Source of the DNA: JAZIHH01 sp036678685
GTDB lineage: Bacteria > Bacillota > UBA4882 > UBA10575
Length of the DNA: 64,000 bases
NCBI GenBank assembly: GCA_036678685.1
Contig: JAZIHH010000020.1
Span: 496,001-560,000 of the forward strand
Reading direction: 5' to 3'
Shown: piece after piece, positions 41,394-48,701 of the stretch
Layout: every line of letters starts with the position of its first letter
Position numbering within the stretch: the stretch's first letter is position 1
Position numbers and translations under genes: made by a program
Notes under the pieces: model-generated
Told to the model about the DNA's origin: nothing
Database searches by the model: none
What the model saw: the letters and a program-made list of their open reading frames with translations, nothing else

Positions 41394-42505
41394 GGGGTCT
41401 CCTCCGGATTGGCAAGGACAATATATTTTTTAACCATCCGCAAGGGATGGTATCTTCTTTTGGCCTGGCGCAGGCCCGGGAGGCCCATATCGTTTTCCCG
41501 GTTGACATAGACCGTATCTTTCCAGGCATGGGCCAGAAAAAGCCGGTTCATAACCGGGTAGATCCCGGGAAGTTCCGGGTTGGCTTTTTCAAAATGGATG
41601 AGGGCGATCTCTTTATGTAAAAGACTGCCGATGGAGAACGCCTCAAGTTTTCCTTCCACGATTAACGCTCCGCCTTTGAGCCCCAGCGCTTCCATGTGTG
41701 CCAATGCTTCCTGCAGGGCGACCTTTTCCGCCGCCAGGGTGGGCAGATGTTTTTTCTCCTCCGCCCAGCGGTCAAAAAGGTCGAGACAAGCCGTGATCTG
41801 TGCTTCCGAGAGAGGAGGAAGCAAAGGCTGGTATTGATAACGGAAGAGTTTCTGAAATTTGTTGATCTGATTTCTCTTTTGTTGATATTTACGGCCTTTC
41901 AATAACAACAAATCCCGGGTCCGGTAGAGATAATCCCAGTTGTTACGGTCGGGCATAATTTTGTAGCGGCCGGGCGCATCCTTAAGAAGCCGGCAAACGT
42001 ATTCCTTTGGCACGGTCCGCATTTTAAAAGCGTGACCGCGGGAACGGGCATAGGCGTTTAATTTTGCACAGAGGGCGGCAAAATACTCCAGCGGGCCGCC
42101 GACCGGGGTCAAAAAGAAACGATCTCCTTTGTAATTACAGTAAGGAATAAAAAAACCACTGTCCACAGTATACTGGGTTTGGGCGGCATGACGCCAGATA
42201 AAAAGATTAACAAAGGAAAAGTCCGAACTCTCCAGATACATATCCCGGGTCATGCGGTTGTAAAGGTCAAAGGTGTCGAGAGTAAGCGGTTGAAATTTGA
42301 AAATAGCCAGATCCCCCTTAAGTTGCGTCCAGGGCGCAAATTGTGCACCAAAAAACAGGGAATAGACGGGAGTCCCGACGGGCAGAGAAAAACCGTGTTG
42401 ATTATTATCAAACGGTTTAGGTCCAAAAGAAATGTTATGATCAATAATTTCTGCTTTGTTACCAACCAATGTTTTTATTATATCCTGAGAATGGATTTTC
42501 GGCAA
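41390..42505 (-). CDS. DUF2156 / phosphatidylglycerol lysyltransferase C-terminal domain protein
   Basis: Up to 371 residues from a TTG at 42505 that lacks a ribosome site. The recognisable DUF2156 (LPG_synthase_C) part starts near FKFQPLTLDTFDLYNRM (about residue 69), so the true protein may be about 300 residues with an unusual start; AAGGGGG lies just before an ATT codon there. Two tandem acyltransferase-like folds: FSFVNLFIWRH and GRKYQQKRNQINKFQKL, then LEAFSIGSLLHKEIALIHFEKAN and KRRYHPLRMVKKY. Such proteins use aminoacyl-tRNA to modify lipids or peptides. It lies at the end of the spoVA operon. Confidence 0.8.
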   Translation of the reverse strand: MPKIHSQDIIKTLVGNKAEIIDHNISFGPKPFDNNQHGFSLPVGTPVYSLFFGAQFAPWTQLKGDLAIFKFQPLTLDTFDLYNRMTRDMYLESSDFSFVNLFIWRHAAQTQYTVDSGFFIPYCNYKGDRFFLTPVGGPLEYFAALCAKLNAYARSRGHAFKMRTVPKEYVCRLLKDAPGRYKIMPDRNNWDYLYRTRDLLLLKGRKYQQKRNQINKFQKLFRYQYQPLLPPLSEAQITACLDLFDRWAEEKKHLPTLAAEKVALQEALAHMEALGLKGGALIVEGKLEAFSIGSLLHKEIALIHFEKANPELPGIYPVMNRLFLAHAWKDTVYVNRENDMGLPGLRQAKRRYHPLRMVKKYIVLANPEETP

Positions 42506-42523
42506 GGGGGCAAGGGGGAAAGG

Positions 42524-42883
42524 CTACCCTTTGGGCTTGGTCACCAAAGCAATAAGGAAAGAGAAGATGATTGCTGCTGTAATCCCGGTGCTGGTCAATT
42601 CGAACATACCGGTTAGGACGCCGATAACTCCCGTGCGTTCGGCTTCGGCAATAGCCCCTTTGGCCAGGGAATTGCCAAAACTGATAATAGGCATCGTCGC
42701 CCCTCCGCCGGCAATCTTGATCAGCGGATCGTAAAGACCCAACCCCCCCAGGATACCACCGAGGATGGTCAGGCCGGTCAAGAGATGGCCCAGAGGAATT
42801 TTCGTCAGGTCCAAAATCAGCTGGCAGATAAAGCAGATGGCCCCGCCCACCAGAAAGGCGAAAAGGTAGATTTTTAAGTCCAT
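42524..42883 (-). CDS. spoVAE: Stage V sporulation protein AE (SpoVAE)
   Basis: 119 residues from the ATG at 42883. Four hydrophobic helices with the family's PIISFGNSLAKGAI block and GITAAIIFSFLIALV near the end. It belongs to the SpoVA channel that imports dipicolinic acid into the forespore and releases it at germination. It follows spoVAD by about 20 bases. Confidence 0.92.
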   Translation of the reverse strand: MDLKIYLFAFLVGGAICFICQLILDLTKIPLGHLLTGLTILGGILGGLGLYDPLIKIAGGGATMPIISFGNSLAKGAIAEAERTGVIGVLTGMFELTSTGITAAIIFSFLIALVTKPKG

Positions 42884-42904
42884 AATCGGCTGCTCTCCCC
42901 TCAA

Positions 42905-43912
42905 TTAAGCCTCGATCCTGACGGCATGCCCGATACAGGGAATATTCTCACCCTGCATATAAGAGGTAGGGCTGTGGAGGGCCCCGGTGGCGACCAAAAG
43001 AACCCGCGACAGTTCCCCCTTTTGCAATTGCCGGTAGAGCTTGCCAAAGGCGACAAGCCCCATGGCGGCGCAACCGCTGGCCCCGGCATGAACATCCTGC
43101 TTTTCCCGGTCGTAGATTAACAAACCACAGTCATAGAAGTTTTCGCCAAGATGCACTCCTTTTTCCGCCAGCTCTTCCCGGCACAATTTGAGACCTATCT
43201 CGCCCAGGTCCCCGGTGAGAATGAGGTCAAAAGAATCCGGATTCCATCCCGTGTCTTGAAAGTGACGATAAAGCGTATCGGCGGCCGCCGGAGCCATGGC
43301 GGCCCCCAGGTTGAGCGGATCTTTACACCCGAGATCCACCACCTTGCCGATGGTGGCGGCGGTAATCCGGGGCCCCTGGCCGGTATAGCCCAGGAGAGCG
43401 GCGCCCGCTCCGGTTACTGTCCATTGCTGGTAAGGCCGGCGTTGTCCCCCGTACTCTGTGGGGTACCTGTATTGCCGCTCGGCGGTGGCGTTGTGGCTGG
43501 AGGTGGCGACCAGTACGGTGCTGCAGAAACCGCCGTCCAGAAGCATACTCCCCAGGGCGAGGCCTTCGGCCGCCGTGGAACAGGCGCCATAAAGCCCAAG
43601 ATAGGGGATGCCGAGCGACAAAGCGGTAAAACTGGAAGTAATAATCTGGTTCAGGAGATCGCCGGCCAAAAAGAGATCAACTTCGGACGTGGACCGGCTG
43701 GCCTGATCCAAGGCCAGGCGGCAGGCTTGACACAACATGGAACGTTCCGCCTGCTCAAAAGTGGTTTTTCCGTTGTGGAGATCACCCAGGATGACATCCA
43801 TCTCCGAGGCGAGGGGGCCCCGGCCTTCGAAAGGACCGGCTACCGTACCGGTACTGATGATCATTGGCGGGTTGGCGAATTGGAAAGTCTGTTGGCCGCT
43901 CTTCTTTCCCAC
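42905..43912 (-). CDS. spoVAD: Stage V sporulation protein AD (SpoVAD)
   Basis: 335 residues; thiolase-like fold with YGACSTAAEGLALGSMLLDGG (about 117-137; the Cys corresponds to the thiolase position) and DCGLLIYDREKQDVHAGASGCA. SpoVAD binds dipicolinic acid on the outer face of the inner spore membrane. Six bases separate it from the spoVAC stop. Confidence 0.95.
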   Translation of the reverse strand: MGKKSGQQTFQFANPPMIISTGTVAGPFEGRGPLASEMDVILGDLHNGKTTFEQAERSMLCQACRLALDQASRSTSEVDLFLAGDLLNQIITSSFTALSLGIPYLGLYGACSTAAEGLALGSMLLDGGFCSTVLVATSSHNATAERQYRYPTEYGGQRRPYQQWTVTGAGAALLGYTGQGPRITAATIGKVVDLGCKDPLNLGAAMAPAAADTLYRHFQDTGWNPDSFDLILTGDLGEIGLKLCREELAEKGVHLGENFYDCGLLIYDREKQDVHAGASGCAAMGLVAFGKLYRQLQKGELSRVLLVATGALHSPTSYMQGENIPCIGHAVRIEA

Positions 43913-43918
43913 CCTGCC

Positions 43919-44380
43919 CTACCTCCCGGGAAGCAACGCGTGGACCAGGCCGACAATGAAAGCGGTTACCACGCCGAAGGTTATGACCGAACCGGCCAGG
44001 GAAAAAAGTTTGGACCCCACCCCCAGAACCAGTCCTTCTTCCCGGTATTCCAGGGCCGCCGAGACCATGGAGTTGGCAAAGCCGGTGACCGGTACGGAGA
44101 TGCCGGCCCCGGCGAAGCTCGCCACCCGGTCAAAGGCGCCGACGGCGGTTAAGAGCGCACCGAGGAAAATCATGGTCGCCACGGCGGGATTACCCGCTTT
44201 TTCCGGGGAAAGATTCATGGTCACCCGGTAAAAGTCAGTGAACCCCTGCCCGATGAGACTGATCACTCCCCCGGAAACAAAGGCCAAAAAAGCATTGCGG
44301 AGCAGACGGGGACGGGGTTCATACTTTTTCACCTTTTGCTGGTAGGCCGCTTGTCGGGGCGTGAGTTTTTGGCCAGGCAT
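43919..44380 (-). CDS. spoVAC: Stage V sporulation protein AC (SpoVAC)
   Basis: 153 residues from the ATG at 44380, six bases after GAGGTG. Membrane protein with about four helices (NAFLAFVSGGVISLIGQGF, VPVTGFANSMVSAALEYREEG). SpoVAC acts as a mechanosensitive channel component for dipicolinic acid. It is the first gene of the compact three-gene spoVA unit typical of clostridia; spoVAA/AB/AF are not present here. Confidence 0.94.
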   Translation of the reverse strand: MPGQKLTPRQAAYQQKVKKYEPRPRLLRNAFLAFVSGGVISLIGQGFTDFYRVTMNLSPEKAGNPAVATMIFLGALLTAVGAFDRVASFAGAGISVPVTGFANSMVSAALEYREEGLVLGVGSKLFSLAGSVITFGVVTAFIVGLVHALLPGR

Positions 44381-44514
44381 TTTGTTCACCTCACTATTTC
44401 AGGGTTTCCGGGAATATTAAATTTATGCCGGCGGGGAATTGTAAAAATTAAACATGCTAAAACAATAAGAAATGGTTAACAAGGTAATTTTTACCCATCC
44501 TTAATTTCTTCTTT

Positions 44515-44543
44515 TTGGGTCTTTAACCATAAGGGATTATACT
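44515..44543 (+). promoter_or_regulatory. Promoter for the 44-residue zinc-ribbon gene
   Basis: TTGGGT (44515-44520), 17 bases, TATACT (44538-44543); the start codon follows 35 bases later. Confidence 0.5.
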
Positions 44544-44577
44544 ATATTTAGCGTTGAGAACGAAAGGAGGAGAAACC

Positions 44578-44712
44578 GTGAAAAAGTGCCCCGATTGCCG
44601 GCATGAAGTTCATTCCTGGGAGATGTATTGCCCCCAATGCAGTGCCGAACTGTACGGGAAGCAAAAAAAAGTAGCGCCCCGGGAGAAAAAAAAGAAATTG
44701 CTCAGCTTCTGA
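44578..44712 (+). CDS. Very small zinc-ribbon protein
   Basis: 44 residues from GTG 44578, behind a near-perfect AAAGGAGGAG. It is a single zinc ribbon, CPDC (residues 4-7) and CPQC (18-21), followed by a lysine-rich tail. It has its own promoter and terminator, which argues for a real gene despite its size. Function unknown; free-standing ribbons of this kind may bind nucleic acid or a protein partner. Confidence 0.7.
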   Translation: MKKCPDCRHEVHSWEMYCPQCSAELYGKQKKVAPREKKKKLLSF

Positions 44713-44729
44713 GCAATTTCTTTTTTTAC
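44691..44729 (+). terminator. Intrinsic terminator overlapping the small gene's end
   Basis: AAATTGCTCAG, CTT loop, CTGAGCAATTT, then seven T. The stop codon (44710-44712) lies inside the hairpin, so ribosomes terminating there could affect folding. Confidence 0.85.
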
Positions 44730-44761
44730 GGCTTTTTACGGCCGGAGGACCGGAACCGCTC

Positions 44762-44789
44762 TTGATATTTGTTACATGAATGATATAAT
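44762..44789 (+). promoter_or_regulatory. Promoter for the class A PBP gene
   Basis: TTGATA (44762-44767), 16 bases, TATAAT (44784-44789). In the leader, GAGATAA (about 44839) and TTATCTC (about 44861) can pair and place the AAAGGAG ribosome site in the loop. Confidence 0.6.
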
Positions 44790-44872
44790 AAGGCAAGACC
44801 GTTTAATAAAAACCCCGTAAGAACCGGTGGGGACAGGGAGATAATATCCGTGAAAGGAGTTATCTCTCTGTT

Positions 44873-46747
44873 TTGACAGGTGACAAAAGGGAAAAAAGAA
44901 TTACAAAGAGAATTTTCCGGAAATTACGGTGGCTGTTGGTTTTTTTGGTCCTCACCGGCCTGTCGGCGGCGGTTTTTTTACTTTACAATCCTTTCCTGGA
45001 AGAAATCGACCTCCGGCAGTTGTTGGCGGAGAACCGGCGGGCTTCCGTTCTTTTTGACCGGAACGGGGAATACATAACCACCCTTAGCCCCTCCCGGGTG
45101 GTCTGGCTTCCCCTGGAAGAAATTCCGTATCTTTTGCGCAAGACCGTGCTCATCTTGGAAGACCAACGGTTCTATGAACACCGGGGTTTTGACTGGCGGG
45201 GGATTGCCCGGGCTTTTTACCACAATCTCCGGCGGGGCCGCCAGGTTCAGGGCGGCAGTACCATAACCCAACAATTGACCAAGAATCTCCTTTTGTCCCG
45301 GGAAAGAACGTTCAGCCGCAAGCTGGCGGAGTTAAGTTATGCCGTCCGTATTGAGCAGCAATACACGAAAGATGAAATCCTGGAGTTCTATTTGAATGAC
45401 ATTTATCTCGGCCACGGGGTATACGGGGTTGAGGCGGCGGCCCGGTTTTATTTCGGGCGGGGCGTGAAAGATCTCGGCCCGGCGGAGATTGCGCTTCTGG
45501 CCGGGTTAATCAGAGGCCCGGAATACTATTCGCCCTTTCGCCACCCGGAGCGGGCCATGGAGCGAAGAAATCTGGTCCTTTCCCTCCTGCAGGAACAGGG
45601 TGTTTTAACCCATCGAGAGTACCGGGAACTGCGGGAAGCGCCGCTGGGCGTAAGGGCCGGACCGGAGACGGTCGGCCGGGGAGGATATTTCGCCGATTAT
45701 ATCCAGGAGCAACTGGCCGCAGAATACGGTTGGACCTCCCGGTATATCCGGGCCGGCGGGCTGCGGATCCATACCACGCTTGATCTTTTTATCCAAAAGG
45801 CCGCCGAGGAAGTGATAACTTCCCTGCCCCGGCTGGGGGAGGGAGGACCGCAGGGGGCCTTGGTGGCCTTGAACCCGAAAACCGGCGAAATCCTGGCCAT
45901 GGTCGGCGGCAGGGATTACCGGCTGTCCCGTTTCAACCGGGCGACCCAAGCCCGGCGGCAGATTGGTTCCGCCGTTAAGCCGTTGGTCTTTGCCGTTGCC
46001 GTGGAGGAAGAAGGTTATCACCAGGAGACACCGGTCCTCGATGAGCCGGTGGTTTATAATATCAACGGCCGGGAATGGCAGCCGCAGAATTTTGATCATG
46101 AGTACCGCGGCGTGATTCCTTTCCGTCAGGCCCTGGAGGAATCAGTCAACTCGGTAGCCGTTCGTCTCGTTGCCGAATTGGGTATTGACCGGGTGTTCGA
46201 CTTTCTTACCCGGCTGGGCCTGCCGTTGGTGGGCGCGGGGCGGAGGAACGACCGCGGGCTGGCCCCTTTGGCCCTGGGCGGGTTGACGGAAGGAGCAACC
46301 CCCTTGGAACTGGCGCGGGCCTATACGCCGTTGGCCGGGGAAGGGGTCCGGTCGGAACCCACCGGGATTTTGCGGGTGGAAGACAGCAGCGGACGCGTGC
46401 TCCGGCAGGGGCGCCTCCGCCAGCGGCAGGTGATCCAGCCCCGGACCGCGACGATCGTGACCGACATGATGCGGGGGGTTATTACCAGGGGCACAGGGGT
46501 GCGGGCCAACCCGGGACGGCCCGCGGCAGGCAAGACAGGTACCTCCAATGAACATACGGACGCCTGGTTTGTGGGTTATACCCCGGATTTGTTGGCCGTT
46601 TTATGGATCGGTAATGACGACCGGGCCCCGCTTTTGGCCGGGGACATGAGGATCGGCGGCGGGACGGCGGCCGAGTATTGGGGCGAGTTTATCCGCCGGG
46701 CCTTGGTGCGGAGACCGGCGGTGGACTTCCCGCCGGTCCGGCAGTGA
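44873..46747 (+). CDS. Class A penicillin-binding protein (PBP1A family)
   Basis: 624 residues from TTG 44873; the AAGGAG site is about 14 bases upstream, longer than usual. Membrane anchor at about 18-42. Transglycosylase (GT51): EDQRFYEHRGFDW with catalytic Glu, GGSTITQQLTKN, and EILEFYLNDIYLGHG. Transpeptidase: SAVK (active Ser, about residue 367), SVN and KTGT, all intact. It polymerises and crosslinks peptidoglycan outside the cytoplasmic membrane. Shorter than typical Bacillus PBP1 and without C-terminal PASTA or fibronectin extensions, as expected for a diderm-style PBP1A/1C. Confidence 0.95.
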   Translation: MTGDKREKRITKRIFRKLRWLLVFLVLTGLSAAVFLLYNPFLEEIDLRQLLAENRRASVLFDRNGEYITTLSPSRVVWLPLEEIPYLLRKTVLILEDQRFYEHRGFDWRGIARAFYHNLRRGRQVQGGSTITQQLTKNLLLSRERTFSRKLAELSYAVRIEQQYTKDEILEFYLNDIYLGHGVYGVEAAARFYFGRGVKDLGPAEIALLAGLIRGPEYYSPFRHPERAMERRNLVLSLLQEQGVLTHREYRELREAPLGVRAGPETVGRGGYFADYIQEQLAAEYGWTSRYIRAGGLRIHTTLDLFIQKAAEEVITSLPRLGEGGPQGALVALNPKTGEILAMVGGRDYRLSRFNRATQARRQIGSAVKPLVFAVAVEEEGYHQETPVLDEPVVYNINGREWQPQNFDHEYRGVIPFRQALEESVNSVAVRLVAELGIDRVFDFLTRLGLPLVGAGRRNDRGLAPLALGGLTEGATPLELARAYTPLAGEGVRSEPTGILRVEDSSGRVLRQGRLRQRQVIQPRTATIVTDMMRGVITRGTGVRANPGRPAAGKTGTSNEHTDAWFVGYTPDLLAVLWIGNDDRAPLLAGDMRIGGGTAAEYWGEFIRRALVRRPAVDFPPVRQ

Positions 46748-46827
46748 ACGCCTGTAACGGGCCCAAGGGGGTCATCACCGGCCAAGCTTCGGTAAGAGCA
46801 ATGATGATACAAGGAGGAGGATGGGAG

Positions 46828-47625
46828 ATGATTATTATCGGCGAACGCATTAATACCAGTCGCCGGGAGATTGAACCGGCCGTCCGGGAACGGAACGCCG
46901 CGTTGATCCAGGACGAGGCCGTCCGGCAAGAGGAGGCCGGGGCGGATTATATTGACGTCAACTGCGGAACCATGGGCGAAGAGGAACCCGCCGCCTTGGC
47001 CTGGCTGGTCCGGACCGTGCAGGAAGTGGTGGAGAAACCCTTGTGCCTGGATTCTCCGAACCCGGCGGCCCTGGAGGAAGCACTCCGGGTTCACCGGGGC
47101 AGGGCGCTGCTCAACTCTATTTCCCTGGAGAAAAAACGCTTTGCCGCCATGCTCCCGCTGGTCAAGGAGTACCGGACTCCGGTCATCGCCCTGACCATGG
47201 GCGACGAAGGGTTGCCGGAGACAGTGGAGCAAAGATACAAGTGGGGAGGAGAATTGGTGGAGAAATTAACCGCCGCCGGGATCCCCCTTTCCGATATTTA
47301 CCTTGATCCGCTGGTCCGGCCTGTCAGCACGGATCCCCGGGCGGGAACGGACTTTTTGGCAACAGTCAGGCGTTTCCGGGCCGCCTGGCCCGAAATTCAT
47401 ATTGTTTGCGGCCTGTCCAATATTTCTTACGGTCTTCCGGAACGCCGGGTTTTAAACCGGGCTTTTCTCGTCATGGCCCTGGCTGCCGGGCTTGACGCCG
47501 CCATCCTCGATCCCCTGGACCGGCGGCTGATGTCCCTCCTGGCCGCTTCCCGCCTGCTTCTGGGAGAGGACGCTTTTGGCACCGGATATATCCGGTTGTT
47601 CCGGGAGGGAAAATTGCAAAGTTAA
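46828..47625 (+). CDS. Methyltetrahydrofolate:corrinoid methyltransferase family protein
   Basis: 265 residues from ATG 46828, seven bases after AAGGAGGAGG. Pterin-binding TIM barrel: IIIGERINTSR, GADYIDVNCGTMGEEE, PLCLDSPNPAAL, PVIALTMGDEGLPE and IVCGLSNISYGLPERR (the Asn near residue 198 is the conserved catalytic-network residue of AcsE). Size matches AcsE/MtgA (about 262). It would pass methyl groups between CH3-H4folate and a corrinoid protein, as in the Wood-Ljungdahl route or methyl-donor use. No acs or corrinoid gene is adjacent, so the partner is unknown. Confidence 0.88.
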   Translation: MIIIGERINTSRREIEPAVRERNAALIQDEAVRQEEAGADYIDVNCGTMGEEEPAALAWLVRTVQEVVEKPLCLDSPNPAALEEALRVHRGRALLNSISLEKKRFAAMLPLVKEYRTPVIALTMGDEGLPETVEQRYKWGGELVEKLTAAGIPLSDIYLDPLVRPVSTDPRAGTDFLATVRRFRAAWPEIHIVCGLSNISYGLPERRVLNRAFLVMALAAGLDAAILDPLDRRLMSLLAASRLLLGEDAFGTGYIRLFREGKLQS

Positions 47626-47693
47626 TCCCGGGAGAGGGAAACGGAATAAATCAATAATATTTTACATAATATTTAGCCTGATGAAACATAATA

Positions 47694-47730
47694 AAACATC
47701 CCTTTGACCAGGGGATGTCTATTTTTTTTT
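47694..47730 (+). terminator. Intrinsic terminator after the methyltransferase
   Basis: ACATCCC (47696-47702), nine-base loop, GGGATGT (47712-47718), then CTATTTTTTTTT. The rest of the gap up to 47853 shows no gene. Confidence 0.85.
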
Positions 47731-47853
47731 AAAAAACCTCAGAAATTCCGGCATAGGCGGGAAGGGGCGGGCATAAATTAGATAGAGAGGAAACCACCCC
47801 TTATTAAAGAAGATTTTTCCCGCTTTTCACCGCCGGCAGGGGCGGACCGTTTC

Positions 47854-47882
47854 TTGTACTTCGGCCGGGGAGAGGCTAAAAT
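47854..47882 (+). promoter_or_regulatory. Promoter for the lytic transglycosylase gene
   Basis: TTGTAC (47854-47859), 17 bases, TAAAAT (47877-47882), 44 bases before the start codon. Confidence 0.55.
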
Positions 47883-47926
47883 AGGGCTGTTTGTATTAGG
47901 ATACGCGAAAAGGAAGGGATAGAGGT

Positions 47927-48475
47927 TTGGGCAAACGGTTCTTATTAATCATCACCCTTGTTTTGGGCGGGCTTTTTTTGCGGACCGACCCTTTACTGGC
48001 TCCGGAACGGTTCAACCCGGCCGGAGACGACCGGTTGCTGGCCGGGATCGAACAGTTTATCCTTGCTTGTCATCCGCGGCTTGACGAGGATGATTTACAA
48101 GAGATAATTTTGGGGGTTATGGAATCGGGTGAAAAATACAAGATCGATCCCCGGTTGATTATCTCACTAATCGCTGCGGAAAGCGGGTTCCGGAAAACAG
48201 CGGTTTCCCGGATGGGCGCCCGGGGGTTGACCCAGTTGATGCCGGATAAAATTACCGGTTTTGACTGGCGGGAAATCAAACCCAATATTGACCACGGAAC
48301 AGCTTACCTCCGGAAAATGCTGGACCGGTTCAACTCGGTATCGCTGGCGCTTGCCGCCTATAATGCCGGCCCCACCCGTATTGCCGCCGGGGGAGAGTGG
48401 CCCCGTGAAACCCGGTTTTACGTTCAGCGGGTACTTAACAATTATGAGGAATTGTTGGCGGCAACGGTTTATTAA
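47927..48475 (+). CDS. Lytic transglycosylase, SLT domain
   Basis: 182 residues from TTG 47927. An N-terminal hydrophobic stretch (FLLIITLVLGGLFL) is a signal sequence or anchor. The SLT (goose-lysozyme-like) domain has the catalytic Glu in LIAAESGFRKTAVS (about 84-97), GLTQLMPD, and AYNAGPTRI. It cleaves the glycan strand with 1,6-anhydro-muramyl ends in the periplasm. Own promoter and terminator, so monocistronic. Confidence 0.92.
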   Translation: MGKRFLLIITLVLGGLFLRTDPLLAPERFNPAGDDRLLAGIEQFILACHPRLDEDDLQEIILGVMESGEKYKIDPRLIISLIAAESGFRKTAVSRMGARGLTQLMPDKITGFDWREIKPNIDHGTAYLRKMLDRFNSVSLALAAYNAGPTRIAAGGEWPRETRFYVQRVLNNYEELLAATVY

Positions 48476-48505
48476 TAGAACATTAAACTGCTGCCAATTT
48501 CATCT

Positions 48506-48530
48506 AAACCCCGGTTAATCCGGGGTTTTT
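48506..48530 (+). terminator. Intrinsic terminator after the transglycosylase
   Basis: AACCCCGG (48507-48514), five-base loop, CCGGGGTT (48520-48527), then TTT. Confidence 0.8.
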
Positions 48531-48701
48531 CACCGCTTGCCCCCGGAGTTGTTTCGCCGCCGCGGAAAAGAATGGCCGGGGATTTGACGAAGATTGCAAG
48601 CAGGAGATCGGTCAAGGGAAAAGAATAAATAAGGAATGCACGATATATTGCCTGACCCAAGGCGTTTTTCCGTATAAAAAAGTAATTGAGGGATGTTGGC
48701 T

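Noticed and set aside
40653..41510. 285-codon + strand frame opposite the GNAT gene
   Set aside because: Shadow of the GNAT and DUF2156 genes; no recognisable motif.
44390..44470. Possible sigma-G promoter before spoVAC (GCATG and CATAAAT on the - strand)
   Set aside because: The two boxes are about 25 bases apart, far too long for sigma-G; no better pair was found.
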